A stretch of 64,000 nucleotides of DNA from Granulicatella elegans (GTDB taxonomy: Bacteria; Bacillota; Bacilli; Lactobacillales; Aerococcaceae). Below, piece by piece: positions 34,925 to 45,726 of this stretch. The stretch spans positions 434,001 through 498,000 of the forward strand of contig NZ_CP085953.1 in NCBI RefSeq assembly GCF_020735385.1, read 5' to 3'. The translations under genes were made by a program, and so were the position numbers. The notes beneath the pieces are model-generated. The model did not search any database. It saw only the letters and a program-made list of their open reading frames with translations, and was not told where the DNA came from. Position 1 is the first letter of the stretch. Every line of letters begins with the position of its first letter.

Positions 34925-36634
34925 TTATACCTCATACTGAGCTTTCCATAATTTTGTGTAGTAACCATTTTTTGCAAGAAGTTCGCCATGCTTTCCTTTT
35001 TCAAGTAAATTTCCTTTTTGAAATACGAGAATTTGGTCAGCTTTTTGAATTGTTTTTAAATGATGAGCCACTACAAGTACAGTTCTATTCTTTGCAAGTT
35101 CTGTAATAGCATCCTGTATCAAAGATTCGTTTACAGGATCAACATTACTTGTCATTTCATCAAGAATTAAAATCGGTGCATCTTTTAGAAAAGCTCTTGC
35201 AATAGATATTCTTTGTCTTTGTCCACCTGATAAAATTCCTCCATTTTCGCCAATATCAGTTTCATAACCTTTTGGTAAGCTCATAATGAAATCATGTATC
35301 CTTGCCTTCTTTGCAGCTTTAATGATTTCCTCTTTTGTAGCTCCTTTTTTACCTACTCTAATATTTTCTTCAATCGTGTTATCGAATAGTTGAACATTTT
35401 GCATGACAATACTGATACGATCCAAAAGCTCATCATAAGGAATATCCCTTATATCAGTTCCTCCGAGTGTAATTTTCCCTTTATGCACATCATAAAATCT
35501 TAGAAGTAAGTTTGTTATAGTAGTCTTTCCACTACCTGATTCTCCAACTAAGGCTGTCATTGTTTTTTCAGCAATAGAAAAACTCAATTTTTCCATTTTA
35601 AATTCATCTTTTTCATAGGAAAAATCTATGTTTTCAAAAGCTATATCATTATCTTTCGGAACAATTCCATTCACTTTATCCGGGATTACATCTGCATATA
35701 AAATTCTTGAAAGTCTTTCGTAACTATCTACCGCCGAAACATAGTACATATAGTGTTGTTCCATAGAAGCGAACGGCTTATAAAACTCTTTTGAAATTAC
35801 CGCAAAGATAATAAAATTAAGCACATCGAGATTTCCCTTTATAACAAGTATTGCTCCTGCAATTAAAAGAACTAAATATCCAATATCCAGTAAAAAACCA
35901 AATATAGATAACTGTTTTGCCTTGAATCTTGAAGCTGCTTTACTTGTTTCTCCGAACTTTTTCGTTTTGTTCATAAGCTCATTATCTAAGCTCTTATTGT
36001 TTGAAAAACTCTTTAGTACAGGTATTCCTCTAACATATTCAACAAATAAGCTAACCATATCAAGAAGTGCTGAGTTGTTCTGATTTTCTATTTTTTCAGA
36101 TTGCTTAATTGTCAGATATAGAAAGATAAGTGCAATCGGAACAGATACAGCCATAATAATAGCAAGTTTGAAATCAATACTTGCAAGACCAACAAATACG
36201 ACTGCACCTATCAAAAAATCACCAAACATTCTTGACCACATGTGTCCTACAACAAGGGACATATTATCAACATCTTTGTGTAAAATTGTATTGATCTCGC
36301 CCAGTCTTTCGTTGGTATAAAATCCTAAGCTGAATTTTTTTAATTTGATAATCATGCGTTCTCTGATTTGCTGAACAATATCAAAACCTGCACTATGCTT
36401 TTTCATATCTGCAACCATATTACAAATACCTTTGAACACTACAAGTAATCCAATCGCAATAAAATATTTATATAGACTTGCTAAGCTCGTTCCATCGAAT
36501 ATTTGGAACAGTATAGAAAATACGATCACAATCATAGCTATGGAGCTTAGTCCATAAAGGGCAAAGAATACACTCGATATAATCAAATCTCTCTTGCCAG
36601 TTTTTGTAAGTAGTTTTAACATTTCTCTAAACAT
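34925..36634 (-). CDS. ABC exporter half-transporter 2 (membrane domain fused to ATPase)
   Basis: The 569-residue protein has six membrane helices in the first 310 residues and an ATPase domain with Walker A GESGSGKTTITN, Q-loop region VMQNVQLFDN, signature LSGGQRQRISIAR and Walker B ILILDEMTSNVD. The Glu after Walker B is present, so this half should hydrolyse ATP. It overlaps the first exporter gene by eight bases, indicating a heterodimer. Pairs of this kind beside ECF genes resemble siderophore-type (IrtAB/YbtPQ) transporters, or drug exporters; the substrate is unknown. Confidence 0.9.
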   Translation of the reverse strand: MFREMLKLLTKTGKRDLIISSVFFALYGLSSIAMIVIVFSILFQIFDGTSLASLYKYFIAIGLLVVFKGICNMVADMKKHSAGFDIVQQIRERMIIKLKKFSLGFYTNERLGEINTILHKDVDNMSLVVGHMWSRMFGDFLIGAVVFVGLASIDFKLAIIMAVSVPIALIFLYLTIKQSEKIENQNNSALLDMVSLFVEYVRGIPVLKSFSNNKSLDNELMNKTKKFGETSKAASRFKAKQLSIFGFLLDIGYLVLLIAGAILVIKGNLDVLNFIIFAVISKEFYKPFASMEQHYMYYVSAVDSYERLSRILYADVIPDKVNGIVPKDNDIAFENIDFSYEKDEFKMEKLSFSIAEKTMTALVGESGSGKTTITNLLLRFYDVHKGKITLGGTDIRDIPYDELLDRISIVMQNVQLFDNTIEENIRVGKKGATKEEIIKAAKKARIHDFIMSLPKGYETDIGENGGILSGGQRQRISIARAFLKDAPILILDEMTSNVDPVNESLIQDAITELAKNRTVLVVAHHLKTIQKADQILVFQKGNLLEKGKHGELLAKNGYYTKLWKAQYEV

Positions 36635-38366
36635 TTTCTGTTACCACCTCTTTCAAATTCCATCTATCTACCTTGTTCTGTGCTTCAACCATATCCTTAT
36701 AAAAATCACATCTTTTCATCAGCTCTTCATGGCTTCCTGCATCAAGAACAACACCCTTATCCATAACAATAATTTGGTCTGAATCTCTAATCGTATTTAG
36801 ATGATGAGCAATTGTAATGATGGTTTTATCCTTGCTTAAATCGTCAATTGCTTCGCCGATAAGTCTTTCATTTTCACTATCAACAGCCGCCATTGCTTCA
36901 TCTAATATTAAAATCGGTGCATTTTTCAGTATCATTCTTGCTATAGAGATTCTTTGTTTTTCTCCACCGGATAACTTAACTCCCATTTCACCTACTCGTG
37001 TTTCATATCCATTTGGCAATGCTGAAATAAAATTATGGCATCTTGCTTTTTTAGCAGCTTCTATGACTTCTTCTTTTGTTGCATTTAGTTTTCCAATTGC
37101 TATATTTTCAAAAATACTTAAGTCAAAAAGGATAACTTCTTGTTGCACACTACCAATCAGCATTGAGATATTTTCTTGACTATATTCTTTTATATCTTTT
37201 CCATTTATCAGTATTTGTCCTTCATCTGCATCCCAAAATCCCATAAGCAAATTAGATACCGTACTCTTTCCACAACCGCTTGCTCCTACAAAGGCGTTCA
37301 AACTATTTTTCTTAAAATTCAAATTGATATTTTTAAGCTCAAAGCTATCTTTTCCGTATGCAAAATTCACATCTTTAAATTCTATGTTTCCAAATTCTAA
37401 ACCTTGTTCTGTCTTTTTGTTTGGAAGTGGAACTGTTAATACTTTCCCTATCGCCTTTAACGCTTCCTTAAACACAATAGAAAAATGTTGCAATGTAGCT
37501 GTCTTACTTATAGAAGCAGTAAAAGCAGACGATAAAATAATGGCAAGGATAAAATTAGGCGTTGTAATATTTCCATGATAAAGAAATATGCTTCCCAAAA
37601 TCATGACAATAACCACTCCAATTTCCATAAATATGTCAATGAGTCCCATTGGAATTGTAACCATCCCCATGCTCTTTTTAACCCAGTAAATATATTCTCT
37701 TGCCGTTTTTAATGTTCTTTCACTAATTTCCTCTTCTTTAGCAAAAGCCTTAATCACAGAAATATTTTTTACATATTCCATTAGCTCTTCTCTCATTCTG
37801 TTTTCATGATTGAAGTAAATCGCAAAGTTTTTATCCATTGTTTTCTGTGAAAGAACTTTTACCAAATACATGAGTGGAACTCCGGCAATCATCCCAAGAG
37901 CAAGACGCCAATCCACAAAAATCATAGCTACAAAAATAATGGTAGGCAGAAGTGTAACTGACATTATTTCAGGGAGACCATGAGCAAGATATACTTCCAC
38001 TTGTTCTACATCATGTTGGACAATGTTGGTAAGCTCTCCTGTATTATGTTCTTTAAAGAATCCCAAACTTAGTTTTTTCAGATGACCGATAATATCTAAC
38101 CTAAGTTCTGTTAATTTTTCGTATGCTTTCTCATGGGCAACCTTTGTTGCAAAATAATAAAACACTCCTTTTAATACAAACGATATAAAGATTCCCAAAA
38201 ATATATACTTTAAATTACCTTCGTTAATATTGTTTGTAATTAAAGAACTAATCAAATATACGAGTAAGATTTGTGGTATCAAATCAAATACTATTTTTAA
38301 AGCAAGAAGTGAATTGGATAAACCGTTTTTCCCAATCACTTTTTTTCTTAATTCTTTTTCCGGCAT
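36627..38366 (-). CDS. ABC exporter half-transporter 1 (membrane domain fused to ATPase)
   Basis: The protein has 579 residues from ATG 38366 (AAAGGAG eight bases upstream; the upstream TTG would contain that site). Six helices are followed by an ATPase with Walker A GASGCGKSTVSN, signature LSGGEKQRISIAR and Walker B ILILDEAMAAVD. Note Ala-Met-Ala after the catalytic Glu where Thr-Ser is common. It is the first gene of the five-gene transport operon; a palindromic operator candidate lies 27 bases upstream of the start. Confidence 0.9.
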   Translation of the reverse strand: MPEKELRKKVIGKNGLSNSLLALKIVFDLIPQILLVYLISSLITNNINEGNLKYIFLGIFISFVLKGVFYYFATKVAHEKAYEKLTELRLDIIGHLKKLSLGFFKEHNTGELTNIVQHDVEQVEVYLAHGLPEIMSVTLLPTIIFVAMIFVDWRLALGMIAGVPLMYLVKVLSQKTMDKNFAIYFNHENRMREELMEYVKNISVIKAFAKEEEISERTLKTAREYIYWVKKSMGMVTIPMGLIDIFMEIGVVIVMILGSIFLYHGNITTPNFILAIILSSAFTASISKTATLQHFSIVFKEALKAIGKVLTVPLPNKKTEQGLEFGNIEFKDVNFAYGKDSFELKNINLNFKKNSLNAFVGASGCGKSTVSNLLMGFWDADEGQILINGKDIKEYSQENISMLIGSVQQEVILFDLSIFENIAIGKLNATKEEVIEAAKKARCHNFISALPNGYETRVGEMGVKLSGGEKQRISIARMILKNAPILILDEAMAAVDSENERLIGEAIDDLSKDKTIITIAHHLNTIRDSDQIIVMDKGVVLDAGSHEELMKRCDFYKDMVEAQNKVDRWNLKEVVTENV

Positions 38367-38392
38367 GAACAACTCTCCTTTCAAAATTGAAT

Positions 38393-38416
38393 AATATTGA
38401 ATTTTAATTCAGTATT
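38393..38416. promoter_or_regulatory. Operator candidate of the IME TetR protein (transport operon)
   Basis: Arms AATATTGAAT and ATTCAGTATT (9 of 10 matching) are separated by four bases, just upstream of the exporter ribosome site. The same arms, with a 22-base gap, occur in the promoter of the adjacent TetR gene (39063-39104), which supports a shared regulator. Between this and the TetR stop lies a stem AGACTTTGC/GCAAAGTCT (38430-38454) with a T-run only in the plus direction. Confidence 0.55.
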
Positions 38417-38469
38417 AAGGTTTAAAGTAAGACTTTGCTGATTACGCAAAGTCTATTTTTTTGTGCTGA

Positions 38470-39042
38470 TTATAGGGATTCCACTCCCTTGTAATAACAC
38501 CTTGCAATAAGTTTTAGCATATCTTTTGCCCACTTTTCACTTTGATAATGCCTTGCTATTTCAAGAAGTCCCTCTGTAAAGTTACTGGCTAAAATATGGG
38601 CAAGCATTGGATCATATTCCTGTTTCGATTGTCTTTTTAAACTTACTTCAATATGAACCTGCATTTGTGATATGAGTTTTTGTTTTGCTTCTGTATGCTT
38701 TGTACCTGAGCTTTTATCCATTAAAATAATTAACTTCTTACGATCTTTTAAAAGTTCATGAATATAATTTTCTCCAACCTCATCAAACCTTTCAGAAGCA
38801 GAACCTTTTTCCAAAGATTCTTCCTCATTAAAAGCTGACTCGAAGTTTATATAAACAGAACTTACTACTGCATCAAACAAAACTTCCTTATTTTTGAAAT
38901 AGGTATAAATGAGTGCCACAGGAATATCTGCTTCTTTTGCAATTTCTGTTAATTTGGCACCTCTATAATCCTTTTTATAAAATACTTTTTCTGCTGCTTC
39001 GAGTATTCTATTTCTAACTTCTTCTTTTAATACTTGTGCCAT
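38470..39042 (-). CDS. TetR-family regulator of the IME transport operon
   Basis: In the 190-residue protein, the N-terminal helix-turn-helix (ILEAAEKVFYKKDYRGAKLT, IAKEADIPVALIYTYFKNKE) is typical of TetR/AcrR proteins and the C-terminal ligand domain is unlike any I can name. It stands directly upstream of, and in the same direction as, the exporter and ECF genes. Near-identical palindromic arms are found before both its own gene and the operon, so auto-repression plus control of the transporters is likely. Confidence 0.9.
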   Translation of the reverse strand: MAQVLKEEVRNRILEAAEKVFYKKDYRGAKLTEIAKEADIPVALIYTYFKNKEVLFDAVVSSVYINFESAFNEEESLEKGSASERFDEVGENYIHELLKDRKKLIILMDKSSGTKHTEAKQKLISQMQVHIEVSLKRQSKQEYDPMLAHILASNFTEGLLEIARHYQSEKWAKDMLKLIARCYYKGVESL

Positions 39043-39062
39043 AGCACACCTCTTTCTATTCC

Positions 39063-39110
39063 AATACTGAATATATATTTAATAATAAATCAAAATTCAA
39101 TATTTGTCAA
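39063..39110 (-). promoter_or_regulatory. TetR gene promoter with operator arms
   Basis: The minus strand has TTGACA (39105-39110), a 17-base spacer and TATTAT (39082-39087). The arm AATATTGAAT (39095-39104) fills the spacer beside the -35 and the arm ATTCAGTATT (39063-39072) lies just after the -10, so a bound repressor would block polymerase. Confidence 0.6.
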
Positions 39111-39117
39111 GATAGGT

Positions 39118-40980
<1,863 letters not shown>

Positions 40981-40991
40981 TCAATAAAAAA

Positions 40992-41047
40992 AGAATTAAG
41001 AAGTACATATTTCACTAAAATAGTGATTAAGTGTTCTCCTTAATTCT
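40992..41047 (-). terminator. Nested hairpin with U-tract at the left IME end
   Basis: Minus-strand arms AGAATTAAG (41039-41047) and CTTAATTCT (40992-41000) pair perfectly, with an inner CACTA/TAGTG hairpin (41013-41025), followed by seven T and then the recombinase ribosome site. In the integrated state this should stop read-through from virD4 into the recombinase gene. Confidence 0.65.
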
Positions 41048-42039
41048 ATTACTCCAGCAGCAAGTTTATACTTTTTATATTGCTTGACTGCAAAGTGTGT
41101 AGGCTCTTTCTTTTCTAATGCTTCAAAGAGTCTGTCTATCGGATTCATATAGGTTTCATCATCTTCTCTGACTTCTGAAGCATCAATCATATCAAGCAGT
41201 GTCGCAAAGTTCTTTTCTTCTCTTGGAGCTTCATAGAAGATATATCCAATAAGAGCTGTATAGTAGAGTTTTTCGGCTTTGACCCAAAAATCTTCACCTG
41301 ATTTTTCACCCTCTCCCTTTGTATTTGCAATGATTGTCTGCACTAATTTGAGTATATCTTTTTCACTTCTGAGATAGGCGAATGGATTGTACTTCATGCT
41401 CTTTTTGAAGTTGATGGTATTTAAAATTTTTATCTCATAGCCATTATCTTCAAGCATCTTGCCACACTCAATGACTATCGTTCCTTTCGGATCTGTAACA
41501 CAATATGATGAGTGCATTTGCATTAGATTTGGCTTTACATAAAATCTTGTTTTTCCGGAGCCTGAACCGCCAATAACAAGTACATTTTTGTTACGAGCAT
41601 ACTTTGGATTAGCAGGTCTCCCATTCATGGTTAATCGCTCGGTTTGAGTAAGCAAAATATTGTTTTGGAACTTTTCATCCACATACGGCTCTATATCTTT
41701 TCTCGTTCCCCATCTTGCCGATCCATACTCTTTCCCCTGTCTGAACTTTTTTGCATTTTTGCCTTTGGTATAGACGATAAATTTAATTAAAGCTGCCACA
41801 CCCACGCCCATTAAAACATCTATTGGATGAACGCTTGGAATAAAACTCATGGTATTAAGTTCTAATATTCCTTGAAAAATTTTGTCAATAATATCGCCAC
41901 CCGTATATGCTCGTACATGGTGAGAAAAGATATTGCCAACATAGAAAAATGCAAGATAGGGAATATTCTGCTTTAGAAACTTTGCCTTATCCTGCACCTT
42001 AAATAAGCCTTTGATGTCTTTTAGTATTTTATCTATCAT
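40996..42039 (-). pseudogene. virD4 coupling protein, 5' part cut by the IME
   Basis: The native part is 41053-42039 (329 codons): two N-terminal membrane helices and the Walker A region (VLVIGGSGSGKTRFYVKPNL), ending in KKYKLAAG. From 41052 the frame enters the IME and adds an unrelated tail (VIELRRTLNHYF and on) to a stop at 40996. The C-terminal half with Walker B is 14.5 kb away. A truncated product would be a non-functional coupling ATPase. The start overlaps the PcfB gene by four bases (ATGA). Confidence 0.9.
41053..41055 (-). other. Left IME-ICE junction, GGA core
   Basis: Native virD4 sequence GCTGCT on the minus strand precedes GGA, and IME sequence GTAATAGAATT follows. Together with the GGA at 26538 it defines the target GCTGCTGGAAAAACAGC. 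Confidence 0.85.
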
Positions 42040-42521
42040 AGGCTCTGCTCCTTTTGTTTATTCTTGACTTTATCTTTAGAAACAGCGTTCTTTGCCATCT
42101 CCTTGAACTTCTCAATATTTTTATGAATGGACTCTTTTCTTTCCGTTTTCTTTTCTGATTCTGCAAGAGCGTATTTAAAGGCTTTATCCATTACTTTCAT
42201 GTCTTTTGCCTGAAAGAATACGGAGTATTTCCCGCTTTCTTTATCTTTCATCACAGAAAACTTTACCCCATACCTATTCAGTTCCTTTTTCAGTTCTTTC
42301 AGCTCTGTTTCTTCTACCGGAATTTCTTCAAGCTGTCCCTTTTTTACCATATCTTTTAACTTTACTTCATTTCCTTTGCTACTAACGAGCTTTTCCAGTC
42401 CTCCAAGTTTTTCAGCCTCTTTCATCAGTTTCTTTAATAAGTTAAGAAGCAGCTTCCCCGTTACTTTGGCAGCTTTCACTTCCATGTTCAGCGTTTTTCT
42501 TGCGATTTCTTCATTGATCAA
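42036..42521 (-). CDS. PcfB/DUF3801 transfer protein
   Basis: The 161-residue helical basic protein (EEIARKTLNMEVKAAKVTGK, LKKELNRYGVKFSVMKDKES, YSVFFQAKDMKVMDKAFKYA) fits the DUF3801 family. PcfB of pCF10-type systems is an accessory factor that joins relaxase or substrate to the coupling protein, and here too it is encoded directly before virD4 with a 4-base overlap. Confidence 0.85.
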   Translation of the reverse strand: MINEEIARKTLNMEVKAAKVTGKLLLNLLKKLMKEAEKLGGLEKLVSSKGNEVKLKDMVKKGQLEEIPVEETELKELKKELNRYGVKFSVMKDKESGKYSVFFQAKDMKVMDKAFKYALAESEKKTERKESIHKNIEKFKEMAKNAVSKDKVKNKQKEQSL

Positions 42522-43369
42522 GTTCTCTCACCTCCTGTCAGCAGTCTTTCTTTATTCCTCTTTAATTTTTCTTCCTGAATAACTTTCCTGTAATCTTCTC
42601 CAAGTACCATCACAGGAATACACATCTCGATAATCCTTGAGTAAATTCTTTGGTATTCCACGCTCTCTGTACAGTTTCCAATTTGGCTGTATGAAAGATT
42701 TGTGGTAAAGATTGTTGGCTTATGCTTTAAGTACCTGTTATTCACAATGTTATATACCTGCTCTTTTGCATAGCTTGTATCTCTTTCAATTCCTAAATCA
42801 TCTAAGATGAGAACGGAAGTGTTTACAAGGGATTCGATATATGCGTTTTTATCAAGGTCAAATCCTCCTTTTTGCAGTTCATTAATTATCTGAGCAAAGT
42901 TTCTAATCTTTACGCTTATCTGATGCTGTTCAATCAGAGCATTGGCAATAGAGCAGGCAAGATAGGTCTTTCCGCTTCCAACAGAGCCATAAAACAGGAG
43001 TCCGATATTTTCTTTTCTCATCAGCTCATAGTCTTTTACAAAATTCTTTGCGATGATAAGGCTTTGATTTTCTTTTCCCTGATAGTTTTCAAAGGTATAT
43101 GCCCACTGAATCATGGATGTGAAACAGATACTTTTTAATCTCTCGATTTCAAGCTGCTTTTGTCTTTCTTTTTCTTTTGCTTCTCTATCTCTATCGCATT
43201 TACAAGCTGTCTTAAATATCATCTGCTTTCCGAAAAATTCTAATGCTTTTCCATCTTTTCTTTCATGGCACACTTTACAGTAAGCATGTCCGTCTTTGAT
43301 GTATTCTTTTTCAGGATCAAAGCTGTATTCCACATCTTCTATCATCACTTTTTCTAATTCTTTAATCAT
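42518..43369 (-). CDS. DnaC/IstB-like ATPase, helicase loader of the ICE
   Basis: The 283-residue protein has an N-terminal cysteine-rich part (HAYCKVCHERKDGKALEFFG with CKCDRD, a likely zinc site) and a AAA+ domain with Walker A LLFYGSVGSGKTYLA and Walker B VLILDDLGIERD, plus NNRYLKHKPTIFTTNL (sensor region). It probably loads the host replicative helicase on the ICE origin. It is linked to RepA upstream and PcfB downstream by 4-base ATGA overlaps. Confidence 0.92.
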   Translation of the reverse strand: MIKELEKVMIEDVEYSFDPEKEYIKDGHAYCKVCHERKDGKALEFFGKQMIFKTACKCDRDREAKEKERQKQLEIERLKSICFTSMIQWAYTFENYQGKENQSLIIAKNFVKDYELMRKENIGLLFYGSVGSGKTYLACSIANALIEQHQISVKIRNFAQIINELQKGGFDLDKNAYIESLVNTSVLILDDLGIERDTSYAKEQVYNIVNNRYLKHKPTIFTTNLSYSQIGNCTESVEYQRIYSRIIEMCIPVMVLGEDYRKVIQEEKLKRNKERLLTGGERT

Positions 43370-44136
43370 AAATGTACTCCTTTGTTATATTCCTCCCATG
43401 TAGGAATATTGGTTTTTTTCTTACTTCCCTGATCTTTATAAAACCAAGAAAGAATTGTTGCTTTATGGTCTTTATATGTCTTTCCGGTACTTTGAAGATA
43501 GGTTGATAATCTCTCAATGTAGTTATCAAGCTCTCCTGCCATTTTTATTTGTAATTCGCCTATATCCTCATTCTTTAAAAAAACATTTTGAAATGTTCCA
43601 AGTCCGTTTTCCCCAAAACTATATTCTCTCTTACTATACTTACTCTTATTATTCTCTATATAGTTAGAGTCAACATTTTGAACTTCCTGAAGTTCATTTT
43701 CTTTACTTCTGAGGTTAAAATCTTTTACTTCTGAAGTTAAGTTTTTTGACTTCTGAAAGTCATTTTCTTTTACCGCTATTATGCTCATAAAATCTTTAAC
43801 ATAAATGACATTCGGCTTACCAAGTCCAAGCCTTACTCTTTCAATCAGTCCTATTCCTTTTTTGCTGTCTAACTCGTCCAATATTTTTATGGCAGTAGGC
43901 TTTGAGATATTTCTTCTTCTCATAATTTCTTCAACAGTAAAATAGATAAATACTCTGCCTTCCTTGTCCACCCAGTTATTCTTAAAGGACATTCCTGTGC
44001 GTTTCAAAAGCATGGAGTATAGGATAATGGCTTCAGCAGACAGTCCCTTAAATTCTTCTCCGTCTACCAATATTTCAGGCACTTTTAGAAAGTTAAATCT
44101 TTCCGCTTCTCTGTTATAGAAATAGTCAAAGTCCAT
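43366..44136 (-). CDS. RepA_N replication initiator of the ICE
   Basis: The 256-residue protein has a RepA_N domain at the N-terminus (RFNFLKVPEILVDGEEFKGL, SAEAIILYSMLLKRTGMSFK, ISKPTAIKILDELDSKKGIG), a polar linker and a C-terminal YLQSTGKTYKDHKATILSWF tail that resembles the IME replication protein at 28369. It should start replication of the excised ICE. The ATG has AAGGAGGGAGG upstream, behind a hairpin with U-tract. Confidence 0.9.
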   Translation of the reverse strand: MDFDYFYNREAERFNFLKVPEILVDGEEFKGLSAEAIILYSMLLKRTGMSFKNNWVDKEGRVFIYFTVEEIMRRRNISKPTAIKILDELDSKKGIGLIERVRLGLGKPNVIYVKDFMSIIAVKENDFQKSKNLTSEVKDFNLRSKENELQEVQNVDSNYIENNKSKYSKREYSFGENGLGTFQNVFLKNEDIGELQIKMAGELDNYIERLSTYLQSTGKTYKDHKATILSWFYKDQGSKKKTNIPTWEEYNKGVHL

Positions 44137-44174
44137 GCAGGATCACCTCCCTCCTTAAACATTTGCAAAGAAAA

Positions 44175-44200
44175 AGACGATAGTTTTTTCTCTATCGCCT
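44175..44200 (-). terminator. Hairpin with U-tract before the repA gene (shared sequence)
   Basis: The minus transcript pairs AGGCGATAG with CTATCGTCT (one G-U), followed by TTTTTCTTTG and then AAGGAGG and ATG. It shares CTATCGTCTTTTT with the hairpins at 7283 and 26784. Confidence 0.7.
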
Positions 44201-44225
44201 TTGGTAACCATTTTTATGAAATTTT

Positions 44226-44510
44226 TTAGATTGATTTTATTGCTTCATTGATACCTTGTAAAAAAGCTATAACTGCTGCTCCAACCATCGGTATTCCGTA
44301 TGGACTTAACAGGAATCCTAATATCAATGCTTCTATTCCGATGGTAACTTCTTTTTGCAGAAAAGAGGCAATTGCTCCAAATATGCAAAACATCATCAGC
44401 AAATATAGTAGGGCTGTTCCAATACCAAGTAGAAATGTCAGAAATGCTGTGAGGATACTTAACACCAAGCTAATTGGAAACAAGATTATTTTTATTATCC
44501 ATCTCATCAT
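44226..44510 (-). CDS. CD1845-type small membrane protein
   Basis: A 94-residue protein with two to three hydrophobic helices (IILFPISLVLSILTAFLTFL, IEALILGFLLSPYGIPMVGA). It matches in style and position the CD1845 family at the start of Tn1549-type elements. Function unknown. The ATG abuts the stop of the preceding small gene. Confidence 0.75.
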   Translation of the reverse strand: MMRWIIKIILFPISLVLSILTAFLTFLLGIGTALLYLLMMFCIFGAIASFLQKEVTIGIEALILGFLLSPYGIPMVGAAVIAFLQGINEAIKSI

Positions 44511-44672
44511 TTAGTAGTCCTCACTTTCTAAAGCATTCTTTGTATCTCCACACACCATATCAATGCAAACATTCACATCAATATAATTTTTTAAGACTTT
44601 TTTTCGTCCTCCCTCTCCGTCTTCTACAAATACATAATGCTTGTAAAACTGCTTAAAATGCAATATTTTCAC
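44511..44672 (-). CDS. Small ICE protein of unknown function at the element end
   Basis: The C-terminal part of a longer frame, read from GTG 44672, gives 53 residues (VKILHFKQFYKHYVFVEDGE to the end GDTKNALESEDY) that look like a genuine small protein. The frame upstream of 44672 is chromosomal thioredoxin DNA read in the wrong frame, so the longer frame to 44798 is rejected. No good ribosome site is seen before the GTG; a TTG at 44663 is an alternative. It is the first gene inside the ICE. Confidence 0.5.
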   Translation of the reverse strand: MKILHFKQFYKHYVFVEDGEGGRKKVLKNYIDVNVCIDMVCGDTKNALESEDY

Positions 44673-44836
44673 GATTTCACTCTTTGTATCAACGCTATGC
44701 ACTCTACATGCTGCGTTACATGAATCATTTCTAACGCTACTCCTTCTTGTTCTGCGACTTCTTCTACTCGTGGCTATAATGCATGACACCCCCCACAAGT
44801 TTCGCTTCCTAAATAGATTACTTGAATAGTTTTCAT
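44672..44836 (-). pseudogene. Thioredoxin-like gene fragment, truncated by the ICE
   Basis: From ATG 44836 (AAGGAAGG upstream) the frame reads MKTIQVIYLGSETCGGCHAL with a CxxC redox motif. A TAG stop follows at 44774-44776, and then in the same frame PRVEEVAEQEGVALEMIHVT and QHVECIALIQRVKS, which match the thioredoxin fold just before the cis-proline loop. There the frame meets ICE sequence. So the gene has both an ICE truncation and an in-frame nonsense codon, perhaps from CAG. Confidence 0.8.
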
Positions 44837-44908
44837 ATACTCACCTTCCTTATAGTGTAACATTTTCAGAAAAATTTCTTGTAAAATGCATTTCTGAATA
44901 GAAAATAC

Positions 44909-44937
44909 TTAACAAACCTAGCTTCCATCTGTATAAT
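44909..44937 (+). promoter_or_regulatory. yebC promoter
   Basis: TTAACA (44909-44914), a 17-base spacer and TATAAT (44932-44937), about 40 bases before the yebC start. Confidence 0.7.
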
Positions 44938-44977
44938 GAAGAATGTCTTATAGATATTTTAGAAAGTGAGTGAGAAA

Positions 44978-45697
44978 ATGGGACGTAAATGGGCTAACAT
45001 CGTAGAAAAGAAAACTAAACTCGATGCTAACAACAGTAAAATTTATGCAAAATTCGGAATTGAGATCTATGTAGCAGCAAAACAAGGTGAACCAGATCCA
45101 CATTCTAACCAAAAGTTAAAATTCGTAATTGACCGTGCGAAAACGTATAATGTACCTCGTCATATTATCGAACGTGCAATTGAAAAAGCTAAAGGTGGCG
45201 GCGATGGTGATTACCAAGAATTACGTTATGAAGGATTCGGTCCTAACGGCTCTATGATTATCGTAGACGCACTAACAAATAACGTAAACCGTACTGCTGC
45301 AGACGTTCGTGCTGCTTATAGCAAAAACGGTGGAAACATGGGTGCACCAGGTTCTGTAACTTATTTATTCGACCATACAGCAATCTTCGGTATCGCAAAC
45401 AAAGATGCAGACGAATTATTAGAACAATTAATGGAAGCAGAAGTAGACGTTCGTGACGTTGTACAAGAAGACAACCAAGCAATTGTTTATGCGGAACCAA
45501 ACGACTTCAACACAGTTCGTACAGCATTAGAAGGATTAGGCATTTCTGAATTCACAGTATCTGAAATCGAAATGATTCCTCAATCAGAAGTAACATTAAC
45601 AGGCGATGATTTACGTTTATTTGAACGTATGATTAACGCTTTAGAAGATAATGAAGACGTTCAAAAAGTTTACCACAACGTAAACTTAGAAGACTAA
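44978..45697 (+). CDS. yebC: YebC/PmpR-family regulator or translation factor
   Basis: The protein has 239 residues from ATG 44978, beginning [20 protein letters not shown] as in the family; an in-frame GTG at 44966 is rejected. It includes [20 protein letters not shown], the conserved [17 protein letters not shown] and [16 protein letters not shown]. YebC proteins were described as transcription regulators and more recently as factors that help ribosomes at proline stretches. The gene has its own promoter and terminator. Codon use is visibly richer in G and C than in the ICE, consistent with chromosome. Confidence 0.96.
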   Translation: MGRKWANIVEKKTKLDANNSKIYAKFGIEIYVAAKQGEPDPHSNQKLKFVIDRAKTYNVPRHIIERAIEKAKGGGDGDYQELRYEGFGPNGSMIIVDALTNNVNRTAADVRAAYSKNGGNMGAPGSVTYLFDHTAIFGIANKDADELLEQLMEAEVDVRDVVQEDNQAIVYAEPNDFNTVRTALEGLGISEFTVSEIEMIPQSEVTLTGDDLRLFERMINALEDNEDVQKVYHNVNLED

Positions 45698-45726
45698 GCA
45701 TTATTGATTTTTTCAAAATAAAACAA

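Noticed and set aside
44673-44798. N-terminal 42 codons of a 95-codon minus-strand frame ending at 44511
   Set aside because: This part is the thioredoxin-like gene fragment read in a different frame (Arg/Ser-rich, no fold); only the part from 44672 on looks like an ICE protein.
44966-44977. GTG start adding four codons to YebC
   Set aside because: The family begins at the GRKWAN segment and the ATG at 44978 fits it; the extra codons overlap the probable ribosome site.
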